Assembly: GCF_900105585.1 (NCBI RefSeq) | Contig: NZ_FNRT01000002.1 | Coordinates: forward strand, 62,001-126,000 | DNA length: 64,000 nt | Source: Nocardioides exalbidus | Lineage (GTDB): Bacteria > Actinomycetota > Actinomycetes > Propionibacteriales > Nocardioidaceae | Direction: 5' to 3' | Part shown: positions 53,809 to 63,947 of the stretch, piece after piece | How the letters are laid out: every line of letters starts with the position of its first letter | Numbering within the stretch: the stretch's first letter is position 1 | The notes under the pieces: model-generated | The model's database searches: none | Told to the model about the DNA's origin: nothing | What the model saw: only the letters and a program-made list of their open reading frames with translations | Made by a program: the position numbers and the translations under genes

Positions 53809-56547
53809 TCAGCGGAGGACGCGCACGGTCTTCACCACGAGGTCCTGGCCGATGCGGACCCCGATGTTCCAGCGGGGCCGGTTGCCCATGGACTCCGTGA
53901 ACGTGACGCCGAGGGCCCAGCGGTTAGGGCCGGCACGGTGGAACGGCACGTTGCCACCGACGGGCCGCTTCGGGGTCGTCGCCGCGAACACGTAGGTCGG
54001 TCGTGTGCGTGCCGAGACGAGCACCGTGTAGGTGCGACCAAGGCGGACCACGTGCTCGCCCGAGACCGTGCGCGCACCGACGATGGTCACCGGCGTCGAG
54101 CGGGCGACCACCCGCTTGCGGGTGCGGTTGCCCGCCTCGTCGGTCGCGGTGGCGACGTAGACGATCTTGGCGCCGCGGACCGTACGGCGGACGGTGCAGC
54201 GGTCGACCCCGGAGAGGCGGTCTGTGGCGCGGCAGCGGGCGTCGGGGCCGCTGGCGAAGTAGGTCGCACCGGCTCGGACCCCGGGGATCCGGACCTTCGG
54301 GCCCGCCCGGTCGATGTCGACGGAGACCGTGGCGGTCGCGGCTCCGCCGTCCGCAGCCACGATGGTGCGGGTGACCGTCCGACCTGCGCCGTCGGCCGAG
54401 AGCTTCACGGGCTGCGGGCAGGCCCCGGTGAGCGGAGCCGAGGTCGCGGCGCACTCGAACGTGACAGTGACCGGAGTGCGGTACCAACCGTTGCGGGCAC
54501 GCTCACGGCTCGAGGTCGTCGCGGTGATCACGGGGTCGCGGCGAGCCGTCGAGGCCGACGAACCGCTGAAGCTGGAGTCGCCGTCGTAGACAGCACTCAC
54601 CCGACGCTCGGCACCCGCGGCGACCGCATGGGCCAGCGTGGCGCGGCCCGCCGACAGGGTGGCCCGGCCGACCTCGGTGCCGCCGACCAGGAACCGCACG
54701 ACGCCGGTCGGGGTGCCGGCGCCCGGTGCGACCGGCGCGACGGTGGCGCTCAGGGCGTCACCGCCGACCACGACGGTGGTGGTCGTCGCGGCTGGGCTGA
54801 CGGTCAGGGTCACCGGAGTGGCCGTGGAGCCTGTGTAGGTCTCGGGGTCGTCGGGGGTGAGGACCGCGCCCACGGCGTGCGCACCGACGGGGAGGCCGCC
54901 GATGGTGAGATCGGGGCTGCGGATCTCGCTTCCCGCGCGCAGGGTGACCGGAGCGCCGACCGGCTTCCCGTCGAGCGTGAACTGGACCGACCCGGCGGAG
55001 GTGCCGGAGGTGGTGGCGGTCGCGGTGACCGCCTGGCCGGACACGACGCTCGGGGTGCCGAGGGAGACGACGGTGGAGGTGGCGACGAGACCGACGGCCA
55101 CCTCCTGGGTGGCGGTCGGCGCGGCCGTGTAGTCGGCACTGCCAGCCTGGTCGGCGGCGATCACGCAGGTGCCGGTGCTCTCGAGGGAGACCACTGCCCC
55201 GCTGATCGAGCAGACCTCGGGGCTCCGGACCGAGTAGGCCACGGGCTGGCCGGAGGCGCCTCCGGTCGCGGAGACCGGGTAGGAGTCGCCGATCGCGGCA
55301 CCGGCGGGCGGCACCGAGGTGAACGTGATGGCCTGCGGGCCCCGGGCGACGGTGATGGTCTGGGTGGCGGTCGGGGCGGCCGTGTGGCTGCCGTCGCCCG
55401 CCTGGTCGGCGGAGACGACGCAGGAGCCGGCGTGCTCGAAGGCGACCGTGCCGGTGGAGCTGACGCTGCAGGCCGTGCTGGTCGTGCTGAAGGTCACCGG
55501 CTTCCCGGAGCCGCCACCGGTCGCGGTGACCGTGTGGGTGCCACCCACGGCGGCGTCCGACGGCACGGCGGAGGTGAAGGTGATCGCCTGGCTCGACAGG
55601 GCGGCGATCACCGTCAGGACGCCAGTGCCAGACAGGGAGTACACCTGGCGGGTGACGGGGTCGATCTCGATAGCGCTCTGGGCGGGACCCACCGGGACCG
55701 TCGCGACGAGGGTGGAGGTCGCACGGTCGACCACCGACACGGTTCCCGGCGTGCTGTTGGAGACGTAGAGCGTGCCCGACGCCTGGTCGATCGCGACGTC
55801 GCTCGGCTGGACACCGGCTGGCAGGTTCCCGACGACCGCAGCATCCACGGCCGAGATGTCGACGATGCTCATCGTGTTGCGGTGGGCGACGTACGCACGA
55901 TCGGCCACCGGGTCGACCGAGACCGTGGTGGGACCGTCGAAGGCGAGCAGGTCGTCGATGATGGTGGACCCGGCGACGGTGCCGAGCCTGCCGCCGAACA
56001 GCGTCGAGGCGTAGGCCCGGTGCGTGGTGGGGTCGACGTCGACGGCCCACGGACGGCTGCCGAGGTAGCCGGTGACGTTGATGGTCGCGGGCGTGACGGT
56101 CGGGTCGACGACCGCCAGGTTCTCGCCCCCCGTGAAGTTGGCGACGTACACCAGGTGGGTCGTCGGGTCGACCGCGACGCCGCGGGGGTTGCTGAAGCCG
56201 GGGATGGTGCGGACGAGTGTGTGCGTCGTCGTGTCGATCACCGACAGCGAGTTGCTCGCGCTGTTGCTGACGTAGGCGCGCCTGAGCTCGGGGTCCACTG
56301 CGACCCGGAACGGCTGTGCGCCCACGGGGACCACCGCGGTGACCTCGTGGGTGTCGAGGTCGACGACCGACACGACGTTCTGCGCCGGGTGGACGACGTA
56401 GGCCGATCGACCCACCGGGTCGATCGCCATGCCATCGCCGGCCGCGCGGCCGAGGTCGATGGTGTCGACGACCTGGTAGGTCGTCGCGGCGTGGGCGGGA
56501 GAGGACCAGGCGATGGTGAGGACGCTCGCGAGCAGCGCCCCCGTCAC
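53809..56547 (-). CDS. large secreted YVTN beta-propeller / Ig-like repeat protein
   Basis: The protein of 912 or more residues has an export signal (LLASVLTIAWSSPAHA). A seven-bladed YVTN-type propeller of repeated AYVVHPAQNVVSVVDLDTHEV-like units spans about 25-330. Two near-identical Ig-like repeats (QAITFTSAVP, QAITFTSVPP) follow at about 335-490. A bacterial Ig3-like repeat region comes next, then a basic C-terminal domain. No sortase motif is seen. The first conventional start is GTG 56547, which truncates the signal peptide. An ATC at 56586 with an AAGGG site 7 nt upstream gives a better N-terminus (NITKPSGWIAGS). Probably an adhesin or surface structural protein. Confidence 0.82.
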   Translation of the reverse strand: MTGALLASVLTIAWSSPAHAATTYQVVDTIDLGRAAGDGMAIDPVGRSAYVVHPAQNVVSVVDLDTHEVTAVVPVGAQPFRVAVDPELRRAYVSNSASNSLSVIDTTTHTLVRTIPGFSNPRGVAVDPTTHLVYVANFTGGENLAVVDPTVTPATINVTGYLGSRPWAVDVDPTTHRAYASTLFGGRLGTVAGSTIIDDLLAFDGPTTVSVDPVADRAYVAHRNTMSIVDISAVDAAVVGNLPAGVQPSDVAIDQASGTLYVSNSTPGTVSVVDRATSTLVATVPVGPAQSAIEIDPVTRQVYSLSGTGVLTVIAALSSQAITFTSAVPSDAAVGGTHTVTATGGGSGKPVTFSTTSTACSVSSTGTVAFEHAGSCVVSADQAGDGSHTAAPTATQTITVARGPQAITFTSVPPAGAAIGDSYPVSATGGASGQPVAYSVRSPEVCSISGAVVSLESTGTCVIAADQAGSADYTAAPTATQEVAVGLVATSTVVSLGTPSVVSGQAVTATATTSGTSAGSVQFTLDGKPVGAPVTLRAGSEIRSPDLTIGGLPVGAHAVGAVLTPDDPETYTGSTATPVTLTVSPAATTTTVVVGGDALSATVAPVAPGAGTPTGVVRFLVGGTEVGRATLSAGRATLAHAVAAGAERRVSAVYDGDSSFSGSSASTARRDPVITATTSSRERARNGWYRTPVTVTFECAATSAPLTGACPQPVKLSADGAGRTVTRTIVAADGGAATATVSVDIDRAGPKVRIPGVRAGATYFASGPDARCRATDRLSGVDRCTVRRTVRGAKIVYVATATDEAGNRTRKRVVARSTPVTIVGARTVSGEHVVRLGRTYTVLVSARTRPTYVFAATTPKRPVGGNVPFHRAGPNRWALGVTFTESMGNRPRWNIGVRIGQDLVVKTVRVLR

Positions 56548-56757
56548 CGATCCTGCGATCCAGCCGGACGGCTTGGTGATGTTGATGAGAGGACCCTTCG
56601 ATCAGAACGGCGACCCGATGCCGCCGGGACCGAACGATTCCAGCAACGTGCGGGTCCTGTCCGGGCTTCGCGGACATCGGTGCCGACTCGCCGCTCGAGG
56701 GACGCGAGCGTGCCTGTGGCCCCGCCTACGTGTGGTCAGGCGGGGTGTGGGGCGGGG

Positions 56758-58188
56758 TCATGGTCGTGCGGGCGGCTCGGGCTCGATCCGACTGGTCCCT
56801 GATCTGTCGCGTCGGAACTGGTGGCCGTGGGGTGAGGTCCATTCGAAGACGCCGGGCTGGGTCATGGCGTAGTGCCAGGTGGTGAAGGTCTTGAGCCGGT
56901 GGTGGGAGCGGCACAGGCAGGCGAGGTTGTCGGACTGCGTCGGTCCGGGTTGGTATCTGCCTTCTGCTTCGGCGTCGTGGTCGTACGCGGTGACGTGGTC
57001 GATGTCGCAACCACGGGCGGGTCTCGTGCAGTGCGGGAAGACGCAGGTGCGGTCGCGCAGGATCACCTGCTCGCGGATCCTGGCGGGGATCTCGTAGCCG
57101 GGTGCGCTCAGGTTCTGGTTGAGGTCGATGACCGGCTTCACGGTGATCGTGGTGCGGGAGTCGCCGCACCAGGACTGGAGCTGTTCGAGGAAGAGGAGCT
57201 TCTGCCGGTTCTCCATCCGTCCGGTGGGACCGAAGACCGTCGTCTCCTCGACCATGTCTGCGTCGAAGTGGGCGTGCAGCACGACTTCTCGGGCCGCCGG
57301 AAGGTTGGGGAGGTCGGGTCTCGATACGCCTCCTCGTTCCTCGTCGGCCACTCGACCACCCGAAGAGAAGGCGGTGGCGGCGAGGTCGAGGGCGGTCTGG
57401 GTGCGGGCGAGGTTGCCGAGGGCCTTGGCGCGGCGGACGTCGAGGGTCTCGGTGGAGCCGAGGGCTTTCTGAGTCGCGGCGTCGTGGGCGAGGGCGTGGT
57501 CGAGGTCGATGCCGTCGGCGAGGTCGAGGTCGGCCTCGACGTGGATGGTGCCGGCGAAGTGGACGTCCTGGTCGTGGACGGTGACGTGGCGGGGGTCGAC
57601 GTACAGGTAGCCGTCGTCCGGGTCAGCCGCGGGACCAGGTGCAGCGAGCTGGAACCGCTTGATGGCTTCTTGGACGAGGCGGTCGAGCTGCGCGACACCG
57701 ACTCGTCCGGCGACCGCACTGACCTGGTCGTCGACCCAGCTCGCGGCGTCACGGGTCAGCGAAGGAACAGAGTGGATGGTCGCCTCCGCGACCGACCGCG
57801 CCCGCCACGCCGGCACCATGCCGGCGTGGACCTGGTGCCAGAGCCTGGGGAGGCGGTGGCGGAGCTCGAGGGCGTGCCCGATGAGCTTCTTCGCAGCGGT
57901 CGTGCTGATGCCGAGCACGGCGCCGAGCTCGGCGACACAGAACTCCGCGACCAGCGGGCAGCCCTCGCCGGCGATCGGCTCCTCGTGCTCCGAGCCGGGG
58001 GTGGTGAACGCTGCGGCGAGGTGGATCGACTCGGGTGGGTGGAGATCAGCCCACCGGGCGGCGATGTCGAGCTGGCGTGCGGCGGCGGCGTTCTCGGTGT
58101 CGCGCTCGGAGCGAATCGAGGCGAGCAGGGCGGAGGCGGTGAGGTTGTCGACCTCTGCCTCTGAAATCACTGCCAGCGCTTCGCTCAT
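56758..58188 (-). CDS. DUF222/HNH endonuclease (REP13E12 family)
   Basis: The 476-residue protein has an N-terminal DUF222 helical region and a C-terminal HNH nuclease: RDRTCVFPHCTRPARGCDIDHV, then NLACLCRSHHRLKT, with the zinc cysteines and catalytic His present. Such proteins are multicopy in actinobacteria and associated with repeats (REP13E12 in M. tuberculosis). About 20 residues near SSGGRVADEERGGVSRPDL are encoded by a dispersed palindromic repeat. Function in DNA mobility or defence is unproven. Confidence 0.88.
   Translation of the reverse strand: MSEALAVISEAEVDNLTASALLASIRSERDTENAAAARQLDIAARWADLHPPESIHLAAAFTTPGSEHEEPIAGEGCPLVAEFCVAELGAVLGISTTAAKKLIGHALELRHRLPRLWHQVHAGMVPAWRARSVAEATIHSVPSLTRDAASWVDDQVSAVAGRVGVAQLDRLVQEAIKRFQLAAPGPAADPDDGYLYVDPRHVTVHDQDVHFAGTIHVEADLDLADGIDLDHALAHDAATQKALGSTETLDVRRAKALGNLARTQTALDLAATAFSSGGRVADEERGGVSRPDLPNLPAAREVVLHAHFDADMVEETTVFGPTGRMENRQKLLFLEQLQSWCGDSRTTITVKPVIDLNQNLSAPGYEIPARIREQVILRDRTCVFPHCTRPARGCDIDHVTAYDHDAEAEGRYQPGPTQSDNLACLCRSHHRLKTFTTWHYAMTQPGVFEWTSPHGHQFRRDRSGTSRIEPEPPARP
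57317..57360. repeat. dispersed palindromic repeat, copy inside the HNH gene
   Basis: The segment starts GGTCTCGATACGCC and ends CACTCGACCACC, with GAGG/CCTC-type symmetry between. It has the same plan as the copies at 58261-58301 and 58320-58360. It is in frame and coincides with a charged, low-complexity insertion in the protein. Confidence 0.55.
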
Positions 58189-58260
58189 GTGTTCGATTGT
58201 AGGCGACGGGTCCGACAGCGGCCATGGTCGGAGGTGCGAGGTTCGGTCAAGAGTGGGTCT

Positions 58261-58396
58261 GGTCTCGTGACGGGCGCCAGGGCGCCCTCCTCGACCGACG
58301 GCGACCAGCTACTCGCCTTGGTTTCAACACGCTCGCTGGCGCTCGCTGCTCAACCAGCGGCGGAGGCAAGCGCTGGACGCCCGGCTCAACCAGCGG
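58261..58396. repeat. two adjacent copies of the palindromic repeat beside cysM
   Basis: Copy A (58261-58301) starts GGTCTCGTGACGGGCGCC and ends CTCGACCGACGG, with a GGCGCC/GGGCGCCC core. Copy B (58320-58360) starts GGTTTCAACACGCTCGCTGG and ends CTCAACCAGCGG. A partial third end (CTCAACCAGCGG, 58385-58396) follows. Together they fill the 219-nt gap between the HNH gene and cysM; I see no gene there. Confidence 0.6.
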
Positions 58397-58407
58397 CGAG
58401 GTGGGAC

Positions 58408-60067
<1,660 letters not shown>

Positions 60068-60121
60068 GTGGCCAAGGGTAGGTCGGAAAACGAGGTGGCC
60101 CGGCCACGTCTCAGGACATAG

Positions 60122-60135
60122 TCTCGACGTCGAGA
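60122..60135. promoter_or_regulatory. 14-nt palindrome in the mec/MFS divergent promoter region
   Basis: TCTCGACGTCGAGA is a perfect palindrome between the divergent mec (start 60067) and MFS (start 60173) genes, next to the AT-richer CATAGT. It may be an operator for the transporter; no regulator gene is adjacent. Confidence 0.4.
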
Positions 60136-60172
60136 GACTTTGTGCGGAAGAACCCGCCCGCGAGAGGAACAG

Positions 60173-61426
60173 ATGTCGCTGAGCGAGACGACGGCACCAC
60201 TGACCCGGCGGGGCATCCCCGTCGAGCGCGACCTGCGGGTGCTGGCACTCGGCTCGTTCGCCAACCGCTTCGGCGCCGGCGCGGTGATGACCACCAGCGC
60301 GCTGTACTTCACCCGCCAGGTCGGCTTCTCCGCGGCGGAGGTCTCCTTCGCGATCGCCGCCTCGGCGATCGTCGGCATCCTCGTGCAGGTTCCGGCGGGC
60401 CACCTCGGCGACAGCCGGGGCCCGCGCAAGGCCCTCACGCTCTTCATGGTGGGCGCCGCGCTCACCAGCGCACTGCCCGTCCTCGCCCGTACGCCGTGGC
60501 AGCTGGCGCTGCTGCTCGGCCTGCTCGCCCTCTTCGAGCGGTCGGCCGGCTCGGTCCAGCAGGGCGTGATCGCGCAGCTCGCGACGGGCGGGCGCGGCGT
60601 CCTGTTCAAGGCCTACCTGCGCGCCGTGACCAACACCGCGATCGGCCTCGGCTCGGTCTTCGGCGGCGCCGCGCTGGTGATCGACGAGTCGTGGGCCTAC
60701 GTGTCGGTGTTCGTCCTCAACGCGGTCTTCACCGGGTTCGCGGCGTGGAACACGACCCGCCTGCCCGACCTGCCGGCGTACGTCCGGGGCGAGGGCGAGC
60801 CGCGCCTGGCCGTGCTGCGCGACTGGCCCTACGTCGCCGTCGTCGCGCTGACCGGGCTCTTCTCGCTGCACTTCTTCGTGATGGAGCTCGGGCTCGCGCT
60901 CTACATATCCGAGCGCACGTCCGCGCCGCCGGTCATGGTCGCGATCCTGCTCATCCTCAACACGGCCTGCGTCGCGCTCTTCCAGGTCCGGCTCTCACGC
61001 CGCGCCGACTCCGTCCAGGCCGGCGCGCGGGCCCTGGTGCGGGGTGCGGTCTGGATGGCCGTCGGCTTCGCGATCATCTCGCTGGCCGACCGGGGCGACG
61101 CCGAGTTCGCGATCGCCGTCCTCGTGGTCGGCTCGCTCGCCCACGTCGTCGGCGAGATGATCGGCTCCGGCGGTCAGTGGGGCCTCCAGATGGGGCTCGC
61201 CCCGCACGAGCGGCAGGGCCAGTACCAGGGCTTCGCCGGCCTCGGCTTCAGCGTCGTCTCGGTCGTCGCCCCGCCCGTCGTGACGCTGCTGTGCGTGCAG
61301 ATGGGCGAGACCGGGTGGCTCGTGCTCGGCGCGCTGATGCTGGCCGTCGCGCTCGTGTCGGTGCCGGTCTCCCGCTGGGCGCTCGCCTCGCGCGAGCGCT
61401 ACGGCGTGCTGTCCCACTCCGGCTAG
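60173..61426 (+). CDS. MFS transporter
   Basis: The 417-residue protein has about twelve transmembrane helices. The cytoplasmic loop motif GHLGDSRGPRKAL after helix 2 is the major-facilitator signature, and a weaker copy lies in the second half. It resembles drug/proton antiporters; the substrate is unknown. The ATG at 60173 has a GAGAGG ribosome-binding site 6 nt upstream. It is divergent from mec across a palindrome and converges with the NUDIX-DUF429 gene with a 5-nt gap. Confidence 0.88.
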   Translation: MSLSETTAPLTRRGIPVERDLRVLALGSFANRFGAGAVMTTSALYFTRQVGFSAAEVSFAIAASAIVGILVQVPAGHLGDSRGPRKALTLFMVGAALTSALPVLARTPWQLALLLGLLALFERSAGSVQQGVIAQLATGGRGVLFKAYLRAVTNTAIGLGSVFGGAALVIDESWAYVSVFVLNAVFTGFAAWNTTRLPDLPAYVRGEGEPRLAVLRDWPYVAVVALTGLFSLHFFVMELGLALYISERTSAPPVMVAILLILNTACVALFQVRLSRRADSVQAGARALVRGAVWMAVGFAIISLADRGDAEFAIAVLVVGSLAHVVGEMIGSGGQWGLQMGLAPHERQGQYQGFAGLGFSVVSVVAPPVVTLLCVQMGETGWLVLGALMLAVALVSVPVSRWALASRERYGVLSHSG

Positions 61427-61431
61427 GCGCC

Positions 61432-62637
61432 TCAGGCCCGGATCGCCGCCGGGATCCCGTCGGAGAAGACCTCGGGCGTCGAGGGGAACGACTCCGACTC
61501 CCCCAGCGCGTGGCGCACGGCCGTCCAGGCTGCCGCGCACGCGTCGAGCAGGTCGTCCTCGCCGAACCCGGCGCCGCGGAACCACGGCGGCGCGACGATC
61601 CCGTGCGCGGCGAGCACCTCGCGGCGTACGCGCACGCCGTCGGCGTCCTTCTTGCGCTCCAGCACGGGTGCACCCGCCATCCGGGTGAAGCTGAGCTCGG
61701 GGTGGACCTCGATCACCTGGGCGCCGGGACGACCGCGCACCCAGGCGTCGACCTGCAGGACCTTCTCGCGGAGCGCGTACGCCTGCGCGCTGACGCTGGT
61801 CCGACCGTCGGTCGCGGCGAGGTTGGCCGCCCGGCCGGCCTCGTAGGTCTCCGCCTCCAGGGCCGCGCGCACCGGGGTGGAGAAGATCGACGACGCCTTC
61901 CCGACGAGCACCTTCCGGGCCTCGGCGTCGGCCAGCCGGCCGCCGGCGTCCGGCAGGCCGATCGGGATGTCGATCGCGATCACCCGGACGTCGTGGGTCT
62001 CGCGCACCAGGGCGAGCAGGTCGGTGATCGTCGCGGCCGTGCGGACCCGGGGACTGAGGTCGGTGTCCAGCACGACCCCGACCCAGCCGCCCGGGCAGGC
62101 GTCCACGCCGAGCACCGGCGCCGGCGGGGCGAGCACCGGCGGCGGCTCGAGGTCGGACTGCCCGTCGGGCGCGACGAAGCGCGCCTCGCGCTCGCTGCTG
62201 AGCGCGGCACCGATGCGGGCGACCATCTCCTCGCTCATCGGCGGCAGCCCGGAGACCGGCCACCACCGCACGTCGCTGGACTCGTCGTCGGCGACGTGGG
62301 CCTCCCCCTCGAGCCACGTGCAGGCGAAGGTGAGGTCGAGGTAGGTCGCCCGGTCGCCGTTGACGTGCAGGATCTCGCCGTGGACCGCCGTCGAGGCGAG
62401 GCGGTCCACCCGGATCCGCACGCCGGTCTCCTCCATCGCCTCACGCGCCGCGGCGACGGCGGGCTCCTCCCCCGGTTCGGGGATCCCGGTCACCGGCGTC
62501 CAGCGGCCGTTGTCGGAGCGCCTGACGAGCAGCACCTGGTCGCCGCGCCGGATCACCGCGGTGACGCCGGGCAGCCACAGCGGGTCGTGCCCGATCTTCC
62601 TGCGGATCTCGACGACGAAGTCGGGGATCGGGCTCAC
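61432..62637 (-). CDS. NUDIX hydrolase-DUF429 fusion protein
   Basis: The 401-residue protein joins two domains. Residues about 20-150 are a NUDIX hydrolase with a complete box at 51-73 (G-x5-E-x7-R-E-x2-E-E-x-G). After a Pro-rich linker (LEPPPVLAPPAPV), residues about 173-400 are DUF429, an RNase H-like fold with GVDACPGGWVGV, AIDIPIGLPD, EVHPELSF and a final DDLLDACAAAW. The acidic residues could bind metal. The GTG start at 62637 is 10 nt downstream of the DUF2017 gene. A nucleotide-repair role is possible but unproven. Confidence 0.85.
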   Translation of the reverse strand: MSPIPDFVVEIRRKIGHDPLWLPGVTAVIRRGDQVLLVRRSDNGRWTPVTGIPEPGEEPAVAAAREAMEETGVRIRVDRLASTAVHGEILHVNGDRATYLDLTFACTWLEGEAHVADDESSDVRWWPVSGLPPMSEEMVARIGAALSSEREARFVAPDGQSDLEPPPVLAPPAPVLGVDACPGGWVGVVLDTDLSPRVRTAATITDLLALVRETHDVRVIAIDIPIGLPDAGGRLADAEARKVLVGKASSIFSTPVRAALEAETYEAGRAANLAATDGRTSVSAQAYALREKVLQVDAWVRGRPGAQVIEVHPELSFTRMAGAPVLERKKDADGVRVRREVLAAHGIVAPPWFRGAGFGEDDLLDACAAAWTAVRHALGESESFPSTPEVFSDGIPAAIRA

Positions 62638-62647
62638 GGCGCCGCAC

Positions 62648-63238
62648 TCATGAGGTCAGCGCCCCGACCACGGTCTCCTGGAGGTAGCCGACCCACTCGT
62701 AGATGTCGTGCGCCTGCGCCCGGGGGTCGTCGTCGGGCAGCGAGTGCCAGTAGTCCTCGTCGTCGGCCTCGATGCCGAGCCGGGTCGCGAGCGCGAGCCG
62801 GATGTCGGTGAAGGCGCGCATCCAGGTCTCGGCTTCGCCGGCGGTCAGCTCGACGTCGATGACCAGCCCGTCCTCGGTGAGCTCGGGCGGCAGCCCGGCG
62901 TCCTCGAGGGTGTCGATGATCAGGCCGGCGGCGGCGGCCTTGCCGTCACGGAGGCCGCTCTCGGTGAAGCGCCGGAAGTCGGAGGCCGCCTCCTCGTCGT
63001 CGAGGTAGGCCGTCGGGAACAGGCGGGCGAGCACCGGGTCGTCCGGGATCGTGGTCGCCCCGGAGAACTCCGTCATCAGCACCTCGAACGGGTCGTCGGC
63101 CGGGGTGGCCGGCTCGGCGCGCTCGTTGCGCAGCAGCTCGACCATCTGCGAGGCCAGCGAGCGGAGCAGGTCGGCCTCGAAGCCGGAGAAGGTCGCGATG
63201 ACCTTGCCGGACTTCCGGTGCCGCTCGAAGCCGCTCAC
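62648..63238 (-). CDS. DUF2017 family protein (Rv1332-like)
   Basis: The 196-residue, acidic, helical protein matches DUF2017 (FSGFEADLLRSLASQMVELL, DDPVLARLFPTAY, FRRFTESGLRDGKA, ending YEWVGYLQETVVGAL). Mycobacterial Rv1332, next to clpS, is the same family and is annotated as a possible regulator; no DNA-binding motif is obvious here. The GTG at 63238 overlaps the VOC gene stop by GTGA, so it belongs to the clpS operon and may act in proteolysis control. Confidence 0.85.
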   Translation of the reverse strand: MSGFERHRKSGKVIATFSGFEADLLRSLASQMVELLRNERAEPATPADDPFEVLMTEFSGATTIPDDPVLARLFPTAYLDDEEAASDFRRFTESGLRDGKAAAAGLIIDTLEDAGLPPELTEDGLVIDVELTAGEAETWMRAFTDIRLALATRLGIEADDEDYWHSLPDDDPRAQAHDIYEWVGYLQETVVGALTS

Positions 63239-63624
63239 GGCGCACCCCACGTGACCGCGTGACGGTCGAAGTCGTCCTGGTCGGTCCACACGGGCACGAC
63301 GCAGAAGACCAGCCCGCCCGGGTCGCCCATGACGGCCCAGGTGTCGTGGCGGGTCGTCACCGAGGCGCCGAGGGACTCCAGCCGCGCCACCTCGGCGTCG
63401 ACGTCGTCGGTCTCGAGGTCGAGGTGCACCCGCGGCGGCGTCCCGGCGCCGGTGCGCTGCAGCTCGAGCGCGACGTTGCCCGGGAGCCGGTCGAGCGCCT
63501 CGTACTCGGGCGACTCGTTGACGGTCCGGTGCGAGCCCCGCGCGGCGGCCCAGAAGGCGGCCGCGGGCTCGAAGGACTCCTCGGGGTGGTCGATCATGAC
63601 CACGGAGATGCGGGACCGGTGCAC
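63235..63624 (-). CDS. VOC (glyoxalase/bleomycin resistance) family protein
   Basis: The 129-residue protein shows the VOC paired beta-alpha-beta-beta-beta modules: SVVMIDHPEESFEPAAAFW, RVHLDLETDDVDAEVARLESLGASV and a final GDPGGLVFCVVPV. Metal-type residues (His, Glu) are partly present. Substrate unknown. The GTG at 63624 shares one base with the clpS stop (TAGTG), placing it inside the clpS-DUF2017 operon, an insertion relative to mycobacteria. Confidence 0.82.
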   Translation of the reverse strand: MHRSRISVVMIDHPEESFEPAAAFWAAARGSHRTVNESPEYEALDRLPGNVALELQRTGAGTPPRVHLDLETDDVDAEVARLESLGASVTTRHDTWAVMGDPGGLVFCVVPVWTDQDDFDRHAVTWGAP

Positions 63625-63929
63625 TACGACGCCTTCTCCATCGTCGCCCAGAGGCCGTACTCGTGCATCGCCTGCACGTCGCGCTCCATCTCCTCGCGGG
63701 TGCCGGTCGACACGACCGACTTGCCGTCGGTGTGCACCTCGAGCATCAGCTTCTCGGCCTTCGCCTTGTCGTAGCCGAAGTACTTCTGGAAGACGTAGGA
63801 GACGTAGGACATGAGGTTCACCGGGTCGTCCCACACGAGCGTCACCCACGGCTTGGACAGGAAGGTGATCTCGTCGGGAGCGAGGGTCGGCTCGACCTCT
63901 ACGGGACTGGCGGCTGACACGAGCACCAT
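63624..63929 (-). CDS. clpS: ATP-dependent Clp protease adapter ClpS
   Basis: The 101-residue adapter delivers N-degron substrates to ClpC/ClpA-ClpP. Core motifs are [17 protein letters not shown] (Asp-Asp-x-x-Asn-like N-end pocket), [17 protein letters not shown] and the [12 protein letters not shown] end. The ATG at 63929 follows TACTGT (63936-63941) at 6 nt, a leaderless-type promoter that overlaps the divergent promoter of the nicotinate phosphoribosyltransferase gene. Confidence 0.93.
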   Translation of the reverse strand: MVLVSAASPVEVEPTLAPDEITFLSKPWVTLVWDDPVNLMSYVSYVFQKYFGYDKAKAEKLMLEVHTDGKSVVSTGTREEMERDVQAMHEYGLWATMEKAS

Positions 63930-63947
63930 CGTGGCACAGTACGGGTC
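63930..63947. promoter_or_regulatory. overlapping divergent -10 elements of clpS and pncB
   Basis: Only 18 nt separate the two start codons. TACTGT on the minus strand (63936-63941) is 6 nt from the clpS ATG. CACAGT on the plus strand (63935-63940) is 7 nt from the pncB GTG. The two hexamers overlap by five positions. Confidence 0.5.

Noticed and set aside
53776..56802. A 1008-codon open frame opposite the propeller/Ig gene
   Set aside because: Low-complexity Gly/Asp/Arg translation with no recognisable motif; shadow of the real minus-strand gene.
49014..58396. Prophage or integrative element between murI and cysM
   Set aside because: No integrase, transposase, att-like repeats or phage genes were found; only accessory chromosomal genes and short palindromic repeats.
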